DNA of 64,000 nt from Streptomyces dysideae (GTDB taxonomy: Bacteria; Actinomycetota; Actinomycetes; Streptomycetales; Streptomycetaceae), in NCBI RefSeq assembly GCF_001514305.1, contig NZ_KQ949095.1, positions 124,001-188,000 of the forward strand. Reading direction: 5' to 3'. Position numbers and translations under genes: made by a program. The notes below the pieces were generated by a model, which searched no databases, was not told the origin of the DNA, and worked only from the letters and a program-made list of their open reading frames with translations. Below, one piece after another: positions 33,803 through 41,581 of the stretch; the stretch's first letter is position 1, and every line of letters begins with the position of its first letter.

Positions 33803-34210
33803 TGCCCCTTCCTGCTCACCCGGGCGGTGCTGCCGCACATGCTGGAGTCGGGCCGGGGCGCCATCGTGAACACCGCCTCCGAGGCAGGCCTGCGCGGCAG
33901 CGCGGCGGGCGCCGCGTACACGGCCTCGAAGCACGGCGTGGTGGGTCTGACGAAGAACCTCGCGGTGATGTACCGCAAGCAGGGCATCCGCGCGAACGCC
34001 ATCGCCTCGGGCGGCACGCAGACCGGCATCGTCTTGGACGCCGACCAGGCGGCGCACGGCCCGGCGGCGCACGGCCCGCACTTCGTCAACCTCGGCAGGA
34101 TCGCCCACCCCGAGGAGCAGGCCGCGGCCATCGTGTTCCTGGCCTCGGACGCGGCGAGCAACATCAACGGCGTGGTGCTGCCGGTCGACGACGGCTGGTC
34201 CGCTGTCTGA
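33803..34210 (+). pseudogene. Short-chain dehydrogenase, C-terminal two-thirds
   Basis: FLLTRAVLPHMLESGRGAIV, NTASEAGLRG, AAYTASKHGVVGLTKNLA (catalytic Tyr/Lys), RANAIASGG and AAAIVFLASDAASNINGVVL are SDR sequence. The N-terminal TGxxxGIG cofactor motif is missing and no start or RBS is seen. It is joined head to head to the TetR remnant, as if the shared promoter region and both 5' ends were deleted. Confidence 0.8.
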
Positions 34211-34238
34211 CAGCCCGTCAGCCGCCCCGAGGCCCGGA

Positions 34239-35204
34239 CTACCTCCCCCGCACGAACTGCCGCGCCAGCCGCTCCCCGGCCAGCACGGCGGCCGCATGGT
34301 TCTCGATCGGCTTCACCGGCGTGTCCTTGAAGACGATGTAGGTGACACCGGAGGGCGTGCCGCCGCCGCGCGGGTCGGGGCGGATACCGAGGGCCGCGGC
34401 GGTGGCGTAAGAGGCCTCGCCGATGATGTCGCGCGGGCCGACGTCACCGACGACGGCGTACTGCACGCGGTCCCGGTACACGACGGCCGCGACCGAGCCG
34501 CCGCGGACGCCGTGGTCGCGGTAGTTCGAGATGCGACTGGGGGCGGGCACCACGATGTACGGCAGGTGTCCGGCGTCCAGGGGGCGGCCGTCGGACTGCT
34601 GGAAGGCCGTGGCGGCGGAGAACGACGGGTCGGTGCGGCGGTTGCAGCGGCGGCTGGGCCGGCCGTCGCAGTCGATGTCCATGTCGGCCTTCCAGTGGAC
34701 GGCGCCCCGCATACCGCAGATCGGGATCCTGGCGGGCGTTCCGGCGTCGCTGCGGTAGCGCCCGCGCGAGACGGGGGCGCAGTCCCGCACCTTGGCGAGC
34801 AGCTCGGCCGCGCGGACGTCGCCCTCCTGCCGCGTCACCGGCTCCCCCTGCGTGACGGGCACGACGTCGGGCAGCGTCGTCGGGACGAGCAGGTCGGCCG
34901 CGCGGACGTCGCCCTCCTGCCGTCTCACCGGCTCCCCCTGCGTGACGGGCACGACGTCGGGCAGCGTCGTCGGGACGAGCAGGTCGGCCGCGCGGACGTC
35001 GCCCTCCTGCCGTCTCACCGGCTCCCCCTGCGTGACGGGCACGGCGTCGGGCAACGTCGTCGGGACGAGCAGGTCGGCCGCGCGGACGTCGCCCTCCTGC
35101 CGTCTCACCGGCTCCCCCTGCGTGACGGGCACGACGTCGGGCAACGTCGTCGGGACGAGCAGGGCGGCGCCTGCCACGGCCGGCGTCAGCGACTGGACAC
35201 GCAC
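34239..35204 (-). CDS. Secreted GH75 chitosanase with tandem-repeat linker
   Basis: About 321 aa from GTG 35204 (AGGAGA upstream). Residues 1-20 form a signal-like segment (VRVQSLTPAVAGAALL). Four 30-residue repeats follow (LLVPTTLPDVVPVTQGEP, then VRRQEGDVRAAD), then the GH75 domain: LLAKVRDCAPVSRGRYR, DMDIDCDG with a catalytic acidic residue, FQQSDGRPLDAGHLPYIVVP and VGDVGPRDIIGEAS. It hydrolyses chitosan outside the cell. The repeat copies the signal-peptide end and mature N-terminus, so signal cleavage is unclear. It is divergent from the FN3 lipoprotein. Confidence 0.85.
   Translation of the reverse strand: MRVQSLTPAVAGAALLVPTTLPDVVPVTQGEPVRRQEGDVRAADLLVPTTLPDAVPVTQGEPVRRQEGDVRAADLLVPTTLPDVVPVTQGEPVRRQEGDVRAADLLVPTTLPDVVPVTQGEPVTRQEGDVRAAELLAKVRDCAPVSRGRYRSDAGTPARIPICGMRGAVHWKADMDIDCDGRPSRRCNRRTDPSFSAATAFQQSDGRPLDAGHLPYIVVPAPSRISNYRDHGVRGGSVAAVVYRDRVQYAVVGDVGPRDIIGEASYATAAALGIRPDPRGGGTPSGVTYIVFKDTPVKPIENHAAAVLAGERLARQFVRGR
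34801..35160. repeat. 90-bp tandem repeat, four copies, in chitosanase coding sequence
   Basis: Copies begin at 34801, 34891, 34981 and 35071 and differ at only a few bases (AGCTCGG/AGGTCGG, CCGCGTC/CGTCTC, GGGCAG/GGGCAA). A part-copy starts at 35161. The period is an exact multiple of three, so the frame is kept. Confidence 0.97.
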
Positions 35205-35524
35205 GATATGGGACCCTCTCCTGGGGGACACTGACGGCACTCAGCCCACCCTGGCGCCGTTGCGCTCCCGCGGCCACCGTTGGGGGGCCGGACGGTGCAC
35301 GCCCCGGACTTCCGGCAGGGACCGGGGGCCTGAGCGCGCATGCGGCTCCGGCCCTCCGGCCACCCGCGTCGGGCGCGGGTTCAGCGACGACAGCGGCCCG
35401 CGCCACCGGCATGAACTCCCCAGCCCTCCGGGAGAGTTCAGCCGTGAGAGACCTCAGCATACGTAACTCCCCTGAGACGGCCGGCAGCAACGGCCCTCTT
35501 GATGTGAGCACGCGGCGGCGCCAT

Positions 35525-35540
35525 ATTGGTCCGGACCATT
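35525..35540. promoter_or_regulatory. DasR-like (dre) palindrome upstream of the FN3 lipoprotein
   Basis: ATTGGTCCGGACCATT is close to the dre consensus A(G/C)TGGTCTAGACCA(G/C)T (about 12 of 16) and to the TGGTCCAGACC boxes of Streptomyces chitinase promoters. It lies 31 bp before the FN3 start, in the 367-bp gap shared with the divergent chitosanase. The rest of that gap (35205-35524) shows no gene. Confidence 0.6.
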
Positions 35541-35571
35541 GCCGTCGGGCTGCCCCCGGGGAGGCACAGTC

Positions 35572-36537
35572 GTGCGTCGCGTTCCCTTGCTCTGCGCACC
35601 GCTGCTCGTGCTGCTCTCGTCCTGCGCCTGGAACGGCACGGACGACGACGGGAGGCTGCCCTCGGCTCCGACAGGTGTCACGGCCGCGGCGGGCAGCGCG
35701 ACCAGCGTGCACGTCATGTGGAACGCGGTCTCGGCGGAGCCGGACGTCAGCGGCTACGAGGTATATCGCGGCACCACGAAGGTGAGGGAAGTGCCGGGTT
35801 CCGAGCACATGGTGGATGTCCCCAGGCTCCGGCCGGCCACCGGGTACGTGTTCACCGTGCGGGCCCGGGACGCCGACGGACGTCTCGGCCCGCCCAGCGG
35901 GGAGGTCCGCGCGACGACTCCGGCGGCCGGCGCGGCGGACCGCTGGGCACCGAGCCGGCCGGGGCGGCTCGAGGGCCGGGCCGTCGGCAGCCGGGCGGTC
36001 CGGCTGTCCTGGTCCGCCGCCACGGACGACCGGGGCGTGGTGTCGTACGACATCCACCAGGACGGCACGAAGATCCACAGTGTGGGCGGGGGTCAGACGG
36101 CGACCGTGGTCACGGGGCTCCGGCCAGGTACCCGCTACTCCTTCACCGTCCGGGCCCGGGACGCGGCCGACCACCTCTCCCCCGCCGGCCCGGTCGTCCG
36201 CCTCACCACACCGGGCACCGACGACGGCCGCGGCACCGCACCGACCGGCTTCCGGGCGACGATCCACCGCGCCGACGGGGCGTACCACCTCGACCTGAGC
36301 TGGGTGCCGCCGCGTGCGGACGGTGTGGTCACGGAGTACCAGGTCCGGCTGGACGGCCGTACGGCCACCTCGCTGGTGTACGGCGGGGACGCGCCGCGCG
36401 ACCGGGCGACGTACAGCTTCTATCTGGGCCCGGAGGACGGCGTGCGCCATCGGGTGCGGATCCGGGCCAGGATGCCGGACGGTACCTGGGGCGGCTACTC
36501 GGCGGAGCGGACGGTGACGACGGGCGCGCGGGGCTGA
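35572..36537 (+). CDS. Fibronectin type III lipoprotein
   Basis: A 321-aa protein. The lipoprotein signal VRRVPLLCAPLLVLLSSC has lipobox LSSC with Cys18. Two clear FN3 domains follow (about 28-120 and 135-225, each with GLRPGTRYSFTVRARD-type strands) and a third, divergent one at 230-320. GTG start with GGGGAGG upstream. A surface-bound protein, perhaps polysaccharide-associated given the DasR-like box and neighbouring chitosanase. No catalytic domain. Confidence 0.85.
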   Translation: MRRVPLLCAPLLVLLSSCAWNGTDDDGRLPSAPTGVTAAAGSATSVHVMWNAVSAEPDVSGYEVYRGTTKVREVPGSEHMVDVPRLRPATGYVFTVRARDADGRLGPPSGEVRATTPAAGAADRWAPSRPGRLEGRAVGSRAVRLSWSAATDDRGVVSYDIHQDGTKIHSVGGGQTATVVTGLRPGTRYSFTVRARDAADHLSPAGPVVRLTTPGTDDGRGTAPTGFRATIHRADGAYHLDLSWVPPRADGVVTEYQVRLDGRTATSLVYGGDAPRDRATYSFYLGPEDGVRHRVRIRARMPDGTWGGYSAERTVTTGARG

Positions 36538-36706
36538 TGCCGTGCCGGGTGTCCCCCGGACGGTGCAATCCGTCACCTGCCCGGGGGCGGTCCGCATGCG
36601 GTCGGCGCCGGGGGGACGTTGGCTGCCCCTGTGGCAGCACGGACGTTCCCCGACCTCGGCGGCGCAAGGGATGTACCGCCAACCGTGCCGCCGGAGGGCA
36701 GTCCAT

Positions 36707-37252
36707 ATGCGCAAGTCTCAGCCACTCCTCCGCTCCGGCCTGGCCGTGGCAGCCGCCGCCGCGCTGCCGCTCGCCCTGGCCGCCGTACCGGCCGCCGCGG
36801 GGCCGGGGATCTCCGTGAGCACCTCCGGGTCCACGGTCTCCGTCACGACCACGGTGTGCTCCCAGACCAGCTCCGACGGCAGCTGGGGCACCGCCTCGCT
36901 GCTCAACCGCAGCCAGGCGACCTTCGCCCAGGGACGCCAGGTGGCGCTGTCGGGGACGACCTCCCTGCAGTCCGCGGCCTGGCAGAACGTGAGCCCCGGG
37001 ACGTACACCGTCGTCGTCCGGTGCGCCTTCAACGACAGCACCGCGGGCACCCAGTCGGTCATCGTGTCCGCCGCCTCCACGCCCACGATCTCCGCCACGG
37101 CCTCGCCGTCCCGCGGTGTCATGGGCGGCCTGGGCGGTGCCACCCGGGACTACGGCACGCTCACGCTGGCGGCGGGCGGTGTCCTGGTGGGCACGGGTGC
37201 GCTGGCCACGGCCTGGTTCCTGCGCCGCCGTTCGCGGCCGTACCGGCTGTGA
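36707..37252 (+). CDS. Secreted, C-terminally membrane-anchored protein
   Basis: A 181-aa protein. The signal peptide at residues 1-31 (RSGLAVAAAAALPLALAAVPAAAG) is followed by an Ig-like beta-rich region with two Cys (VTTTVCSQ and VVVRCAFN). A C-terminal helix, YGTLTLAAGGVLVGTGALAT, precedes the RRRSRPYRL stop-transfer tail. CGGAGGG lies before the ATG. A surface protein of unknown function. Confidence 0.8.
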   Translation: MRKSQPLLRSGLAVAAAAALPLALAAVPAAAGPGISVSTSGSTVSVTTTVCSQTSSDGSWGTASLLNRSQATFAQGRQVALSGTTSLQSAAWQNVSPGTYTVVVRCAFNDSTAGTQSVIVSAASTPTISATASPSRGVMGGLGGATRDYGTLTLAAGGVLVGTGALATAWFLRRRSRPYRL

Positions 37253-37264
37253 GGCCGGCCGTAC

Positions 37265-37816
37265 TCATGCCGGGTCGCGGTCCGGCAGTTCCGTGAACTC
37301 CTCCAGCGCGTGGGTGAGCCACTGCGTCCAGAAGGTCTCCAGGTCGATGCCCGCCCGCAGCACGAGGTGGCGCAGCCGGTCCTGGGGGCCGCCCTTGCCG
37401 GGTGGGAAGTCGCGCTGCTCGATCTCCTCGTACTCGGCCAGCTGCCGCCGGTGCAGTGCGAGATGGTGTCGCAGGTCCGCCTCGATGCCCTCGGTGCCCA
37501 CCACGGCGGCCGCCCGCAGGCGCAGCAGCAGGGTGTCGCGGTGCGGCTTCGGGTCCTGGGACGCGGCGGTCCAGCGGGCGAGTTCGGCGCGGCCCGCGGG
37601 CAGGACCTCGTAGCTCTTCTTCTGCCCTCGGGTCGGCTGCTCCGACGGCAGCGCGCGGATATGGCCCTCGGCCTCCAGTTTTCCCAGCTCGCGATAGATC
37701 TGCTGATGCGTCGCCGACCAGAAGTAACCGATCGACTTGTCGAACCGGCGGGTCAGCTCCAGCCCCGAAGAAGGCCTTTCGAGCAGGGCGGTGAGGATCG
37801 CGTGCGGGAGTGACAT
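37265..37816 (-). CDS. PadR-family regulator
   Basis: A 183-aa protein with a PadR winged helix (residues 1-80, MSLPHAILTALLERPSSGLE, QQIYRELGKLEAEGHI) and a C-terminal Vir_act_alpha_C helical domain. It lies 30 bp after fadH in the same direction, so the two form an operon, probably autoregulated through the palindrome at 39920. Confidence 0.92.
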   Translation of the reverse strand: MSLPHAILTALLERPSSGLELTRRFDKSIGYFWSATHQQIYRELGKLEAEGHIRALPSEQPTRGQKKSYEVLPAGRAELARWTAASQDPKPHRDTLLLRLRAAAVVGTEGIEADLRHHLALHRRQLAEYEEIEQRDFPPGKGGPQDRLRHLVLRAGIDLETFWTQWLTHALEEFTELPDRDPA

Positions 37817-37846
37817 GGGGTCATCCTAGGGACGGCCGCCGTGCCC

Positions 37847-39862
37847 CTACAGCGCCGCCGCCAGCTCGGTGCCCTGCTTAACGGCCCGCTTGGCGTCCAG
37901 TTCGGCGGCCACGTCGGCACCGCCGATGAGGTGCACGCCACGGCCGGCGGCGAGCAGTTCCTCGTACAGGTCGCGACGCGGGTCCTGCCCCGTGCACAGC
38001 ACGATCGTGTCGACCTCGAGGACCGTGCTCTCCTCGCCGACCGTGACGTGCAGTCCGGCGTCGTCGATCCGGTCGTAGCGCACGCCCGGGAGCATGGTGA
38101 CGCCGCGGTGCTTGAGCTCGGTGCGGTGGATCCAGCCGGTGGTCTTCCCGAGGCCCGCGCCGACCTTGCTGGTCTTGCGCTGGAGCAGGTGGACGGTGCG
38201 CGGCGGGGCCGGGCGTTCGGGGGCGCCGAGGCCGCCGGGTGCCGTGTAGTCCATGTCGACACCCCAATGGCGGAAGTACGTCGCCGGGTCCTCGCTCGCC
38301 TTGTCGCCGCCGTCGGTGAGGAACTCGGCGACGTCGAAGCCGATGCCGCCCGCGCCGAGGATCGCGACCCGGTCGCCGACGGGGGCGCCGTCGCGCAGAA
38401 CGTCGAGGTAACCGACGACGCTCGGGTGGTCGACGCCGGGGATGTCGGGGGTGCGCGGGGTGACGCCGGTGGCGACCACCACCTCGTCGTAGCCCTCCAA
38501 GTCTCCTGCCGTCACAGGTGTGTTGAGGCGTACGTCCACGCCGTGCGCGTCGAGCTGGTGGCGGAAGTAGCGCAGCGTCTCGTCGAACTCCTGCTTGCCG
38601 GGGACCTTGCGGGCGACGTTCAGCTGGCCGCCGATCCGGCTCGCGGCGTCGAAGAGCGTGACCTCATGGCCGCGTTCGGCGGCCGAGACGGCACAGGCGA
38701 GTCCGGCGGGACCCGCCCCCACGACGGCGATCCGTTTGCGCAGCCGGGTCGGGGACAGCACCAGCTCGGTCTCGTGGCAGGCGCGCGGATTGACCAGGCA
38801 GGAGGTGATCTTGCCGCTGAAGGTGTGGTCGAGGCAGGCCTGGTTGCAGCCGATGCAGGTGTTGATGGCCTCGGGCCGGCCGGCGGCGGCCTTGGCGACG
38901 AAGTCGGGGTCGGCGAGCATCGGACGGGCCATCGAGACCATGTCCGCGCAGCCGTCGGCGAGCAACTCCTCCGCGAGTTCCGGGGTGTTGATGCGGTTGG
39001 TGGTGACGAGCGGGATCGACACCTCGCCCATGAGCTTCTTGGTGACCCAGGTGTAGGCGCCGCGCGGCACCGAGGTGGCGATGGTCGGGATGCGGGCCTC
39101 GTGCCAGCCGATGCCGGTGTTGATGATCGTCGCGCCGGCGGCCTCGACGGCCCTGGCGAGCGTGACCACCTCGGCGAGCGAGGAGCCGCCGGGGACCAGG
39201 TCCAGCATGGACAGCCGGTAGATGATGATGAAGTCCTCACCGACGGCCTCCCGCACCCGCCGGACGATCTCCACCGGGAAGCGCATCCGGTTCTCGTACG
39301 AGCCGCCCCAGCGATCGGTGCGGTGGTTGGTCTGCGCGGCGATGAACTCGTTGATGAGGTAGCCCTCGGAGCCCATGATCTCGACGCCGTCGTAGCCGGC
39401 CTGCCGGGCGAGGCGGGCGGCGCGGGCGTAGTCGTCGATGGTCTGCTCGACCTCGGCGTCGGTGAGCTCGCGCGGCGGGAAGGGGCTGATCGGCGCCTGA
39501 ACCGGGCTCGGGGCGACGAGGTCCTGGTGGTAGGCGTACCGGCCGAAGTGCAGGATCTGCATGGCGATCCGGCCGCCTTCGCGGTGCACGGCCCCGGTGA
39601 TGGCCCGGTGCTGTTCGGCCTCCGCGTCGGTGGTGAGCTTGGCGCCGCCCTCGTACGGCCGGCCCGCGTCGTTGGGTGCGATGCCGCCGGTGACGATCAG
39701 GCCCACTCCGCCGCGGGCACGTTCCGCGTAGAAGGCCGCCATGCGCTCGAAGCCACGCTCGGCCTCCTCCAGGCCGACGTGCATGGAGCCCATCAGGACG
39801 CGGTTGGGCAGCGTGGTGAAGCCCAGGTCGAGCGGGCTCAGCAGGTGTGGGTAACGGCTCAT
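37847..39862 (-). CDS. fadH: NADPH-dependent 2,4-dienoyl-CoA reductase (FadH type)
   Basis: A 671-aa OYE-family flavo-iron-sulfur enzyme. The FMN TIM barrel spans 1-340 (QILHFGRYAYH, AAQTNHRTDRWGGSYENRMR). The 4Fe-4S cysteines CIGCNQACLDH and SCLVNP follow, then an FAD domain (IAVVGAGPAGLACAVSAAE) and an NAD domain (VAILGAGGIGFDVAEFL). It reduces 2,4-dienoyl-CoA in degradation of unsaturated fatty acids. Length and all centres are normal. Confidence 0.95.
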   Translation of the reverse strand: MSRYPHLLSPLDLGFTTLPNRVLMGSMHVGLEEAERGFERMAAFYAERARGGVGLIVTGGIAPNDAGRPYEGGAKLTTDAEAEQHRAITGAVHREGGRIAMQILHFGRYAYHQDLVAPSPVQAPISPFPPRELTDAEVEQTIDDYARAARLARQAGYDGVEIMGSEGYLINEFIAAQTNHRTDRWGGSYENRMRFPVEIVRRVREAVGEDFIIIYRLSMLDLVPGGSSLAEVVTLARAVEAAGATIINTGIGWHEARIPTIATSVPRGAYTWVTKKLMGEVSIPLVTTNRINTPELAEELLADGCADMVSMARPMLADPDFVAKAAAGRPEAINTCIGCNQACLDHTFSGKITSCLVNPRACHETELVLSPTRLRKRIAVVGAGPAGLACAVSAAERGHEVTLFDAASRIGGQLNVARKVPGKQEFDETLRYFRHQLDAHGVDVRLNTPVTAGDLEGYDEVVVATGVTPRTPDIPGVDHPSVVGYLDVLRDGAPVGDRVAILGAGGIGFDVAEFLTDGGDKASEDPATYFRHWGVDMDYTAPGGLGAPERPAPPRTVHLLQRKTSKVGAGLGKTTGWIHRTELKHRGVTMLPGVRYDRIDDAGLHVTVGEESTVLEVDTIVLCTGQDPRRDLYEELLAAGRGVHLIGGADVAAELDAKRAVKQGTELAAAL

Positions 39863-39919
39863 CGGGCCCCTCCGTCGCGGTGTCGTGCCCTTCTGTTGTA
39901 GAGGACCGGGAACGGTTTA

Positions 39920-39933
39920 TGCAACTAGTTGCA
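39920..39933. promoter_or_regulatory. Perfect 14-bp palindrome between fadH and the M20 hydrolase
   Basis: TGCAACTAGTTGCA lies 57 bp before fadH and 46 bp before the divergent M20 gene, in the only AT-rich patch of the gap. It fits an operator for the PadR regulator encoded after fadH; a MarR-type regulator is another option. Confidence 0.65.
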
Positions 39934-39979
39934 CAACCAGGGGAGGGTGACACGGACCACCGTCGGGCACAGTGGCCCC

Positions 39980-41131
39980 ATGACTGGAGAGATCGTCGAA
40001 CTCGCTCGGGAACTGATCCGCCGCCCGAGCCGCGGCGGGATCGACGACTACGGTCCCGCCCTGGCCGTCGTGGCGGACTGGCTCGCCGCGCGGGGCCTGC
40101 CGCAGCGCCGCCTGTACGACGGCACGGGCGGGCTGGTCGGGCTGCTGGTGGAGATCGCGGGCGGACGGCCCGGGCCGTGGTGGGCGCTGGACGCCTGCGT
40201 GGACACGGCCCCTTACGGCGACGAGGACGCGTGGTCGTTCGCGCCGGACTGCGGAGACGTCGTCGACGGCTGGCTGCGGGGCAGGGGCTCCGCCGATTCC
40301 AAGCTGGCCGCGGCGATGTTCTGCGGCATCGCGGCCGAGCTGCACAGCCGCGCCGGCGAACTGCGCGGCGGGCTCGCCGTACTGCTGGACGCCGACGAGC
40401 ACACCGGCGGCTTCGGCGGTGCCCGCGCCTACCTCACCGACCCGGACGCGGTGCGCCCGGCCGGGGTGATGATCGGCTACCCGGGGCTCGACGAGGTCGT
40501 GGTCGGCGGGCGGGGGCTGTGGCGGGCCACGATCACGGTGCACGCGGCCTCCGGCCACTCCGGGTCGCGTCGTGCGACGCCGGGTGCGGTGTCCCGTGCG
40601 GCACAGCTCGTACGGCTCCTCGAAGAGGCCGAACTCCCGGGCACCGACGGGGAGTTCCCGTTGCCGCCGAAGCTGACGGTGACCTCCTGCCACGGCGGTC
40701 AGGGCTTCTCGGTGGCGCCCGGCCGGTGCGAGGTGGGCGTCGACATCCGCACGACGCCGGGCTTCGACGCCGTATCCGCCGAGCGCCTGATCCGTGCGGC
40801 GGTGGCCGCGCTCGACGACCGGGTGCCCGCCCCACGGCCGACCGGGATCACGCCGGTGTCCGCCTGGCCGCCGTACCGACTGGGCGAGGAGCAGCAGCCC
40901 GCCGCCGCGCTCCTGGACGCCGCCCGCCAGGAAGGGCTGACGGTGCGGGCGAAGACCGCGGGACCGTCGAACATCGGCAACCTGCTCGCCGGCGAGGGCA
41001 TCCCGGCGACGGCCGGATTCGGGGTGCGGTACGAGGGGCTGCACGGCCTGGACGAACGAGCCCACCTCGCCGATCTGCCTGCCGTCCACACCGTCTACCG
41101 GCGCGCCGCACTCAGCCTCCTGGACGCCTGA
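39980..41131 (+). CDS. M20-family metallohydrolase-like protein with altered metal ligands
   Basis: A 383-aa protein of M20 length and layout: catalytic domain, a lid near 180-285 (GRGLWRATITVHAASGHSGS), then catalytic domain again. Of the expected five ligands, the first His is Cys73 (LDACVDTAP), the bridging Asp106 is kept (GRGSADSK), catalytic Glu140 is kept but the next Glu is His141 (DADEHTGG), the Glu/Asp of the GEP motif is Tyr167 (IGYPG), and the last His355 is kept. It may use another metal or be non-catalytic. Divergent from fadH. Confidence 0.75.
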   Translation: MTGEIVELARELIRRPSRGGIDDYGPALAVVADWLAARGLPQRRLYDGTGGLVGLLVEIAGGRPGPWWALDACVDTAPYGDEDAWSFAPDCGDVVDGWLRGRGSADSKLAAAMFCGIAAELHSRAGELRGGLAVLLDADEHTGGFGGARAYLTDPDAVRPAGVMIGYPGLDEVVVGGRGLWRATITVHAASGHSGSRRATPGAVSRAAQLVRLLEEAELPGTDGEFPLPPKLTVTSCHGGQGFSVAPGRCEVGVDIRTTPGFDAVSAERLIRAAVAALDDRVPAPRPTGITPVSAWPPYRLGEEQQPAAALLDAARQEGLTVRAKTAGPSNIGNLLAGEGIPATAGFGVRYEGLHGLDERAHLADLPAVHTVYRRAALSLLDA

Positions 41132-41134
41132 GAC

Positions 41135-41503
41135 TCACCGGCTCTCCAGCACCACATGCAGCTCGCGTTCCTGGTCGCCCGAGGCCGAGGAGAGGTCGCG
41201 CACCGCGAACAGGGAGTTCAGCGTCGTACGGAGCCGTTCGACGGCCCAGTAGCCGCCCTGCGCGTCGGCCTCGACGGACGACGAGAGCCGGGCGGGCGGC
41301 GGGCACGTGTGCGCGTCCGTCACCTCGAACGTGCCGAGCCACACCATGGGGCGCGTCTCGTGGAGCTGCTGCGGCACGTCCTCCCTGCTCCGGTCGGACT
41401 CGAAGCACGTGCACAGCGCGTCGAACACGATCCGGGCGTCCTCCTTGCTGCATCCGCTGATCTCGACGGATACGGACTCGTCGTGCGGTCGTTCACGGTC
41501 CAT
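41135..41503 (-). CDS. Hypothetical protein
   Basis: A 122-aa soluble, acidic protein. The start at 41503 has GAGGAG 8 nt upstream. The N-terminal part (SVSVEISGCSKEDARIVFDA, then LCTCFESD) looks like a small alpha/beta domain. No known family recognised. It converges with the M20 gene 3 bp away. Confidence 0.65.
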   Translation of the reverse strand: MDRERPHDESVSVEISGCSKEDARIVFDALCTCFESDRSREDVPQQLHETRPMVWLGTFEVTDAHTCPPPARLSSSVEADAQGGYWAVERLRTTLNSLFAVRDLSSASGDQERELHVVLESR

Positions 41504-41581
41504 CGTGATCGCTCCTCTCGTGGCCACGGCACCACCTTCCAGGAGAGCACTCCCGGCGCCGTCACACCATCCGCGCGGGCC

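Noticed and set aside
34801..35160. Repeat array considered as a CRISPR
   Set aside because: Units are contiguous without unique spacers, are 90 bp long and in frame with chitosanase; no cas genes.
34444..36714. Minus-strand frame of about 750 codons across the chitosanase and FN3 genes
   Set aside because: Arg/Pro/Gly-rich shadow of two genes with clear domains; it also crosses the intergenic DasR-like site.
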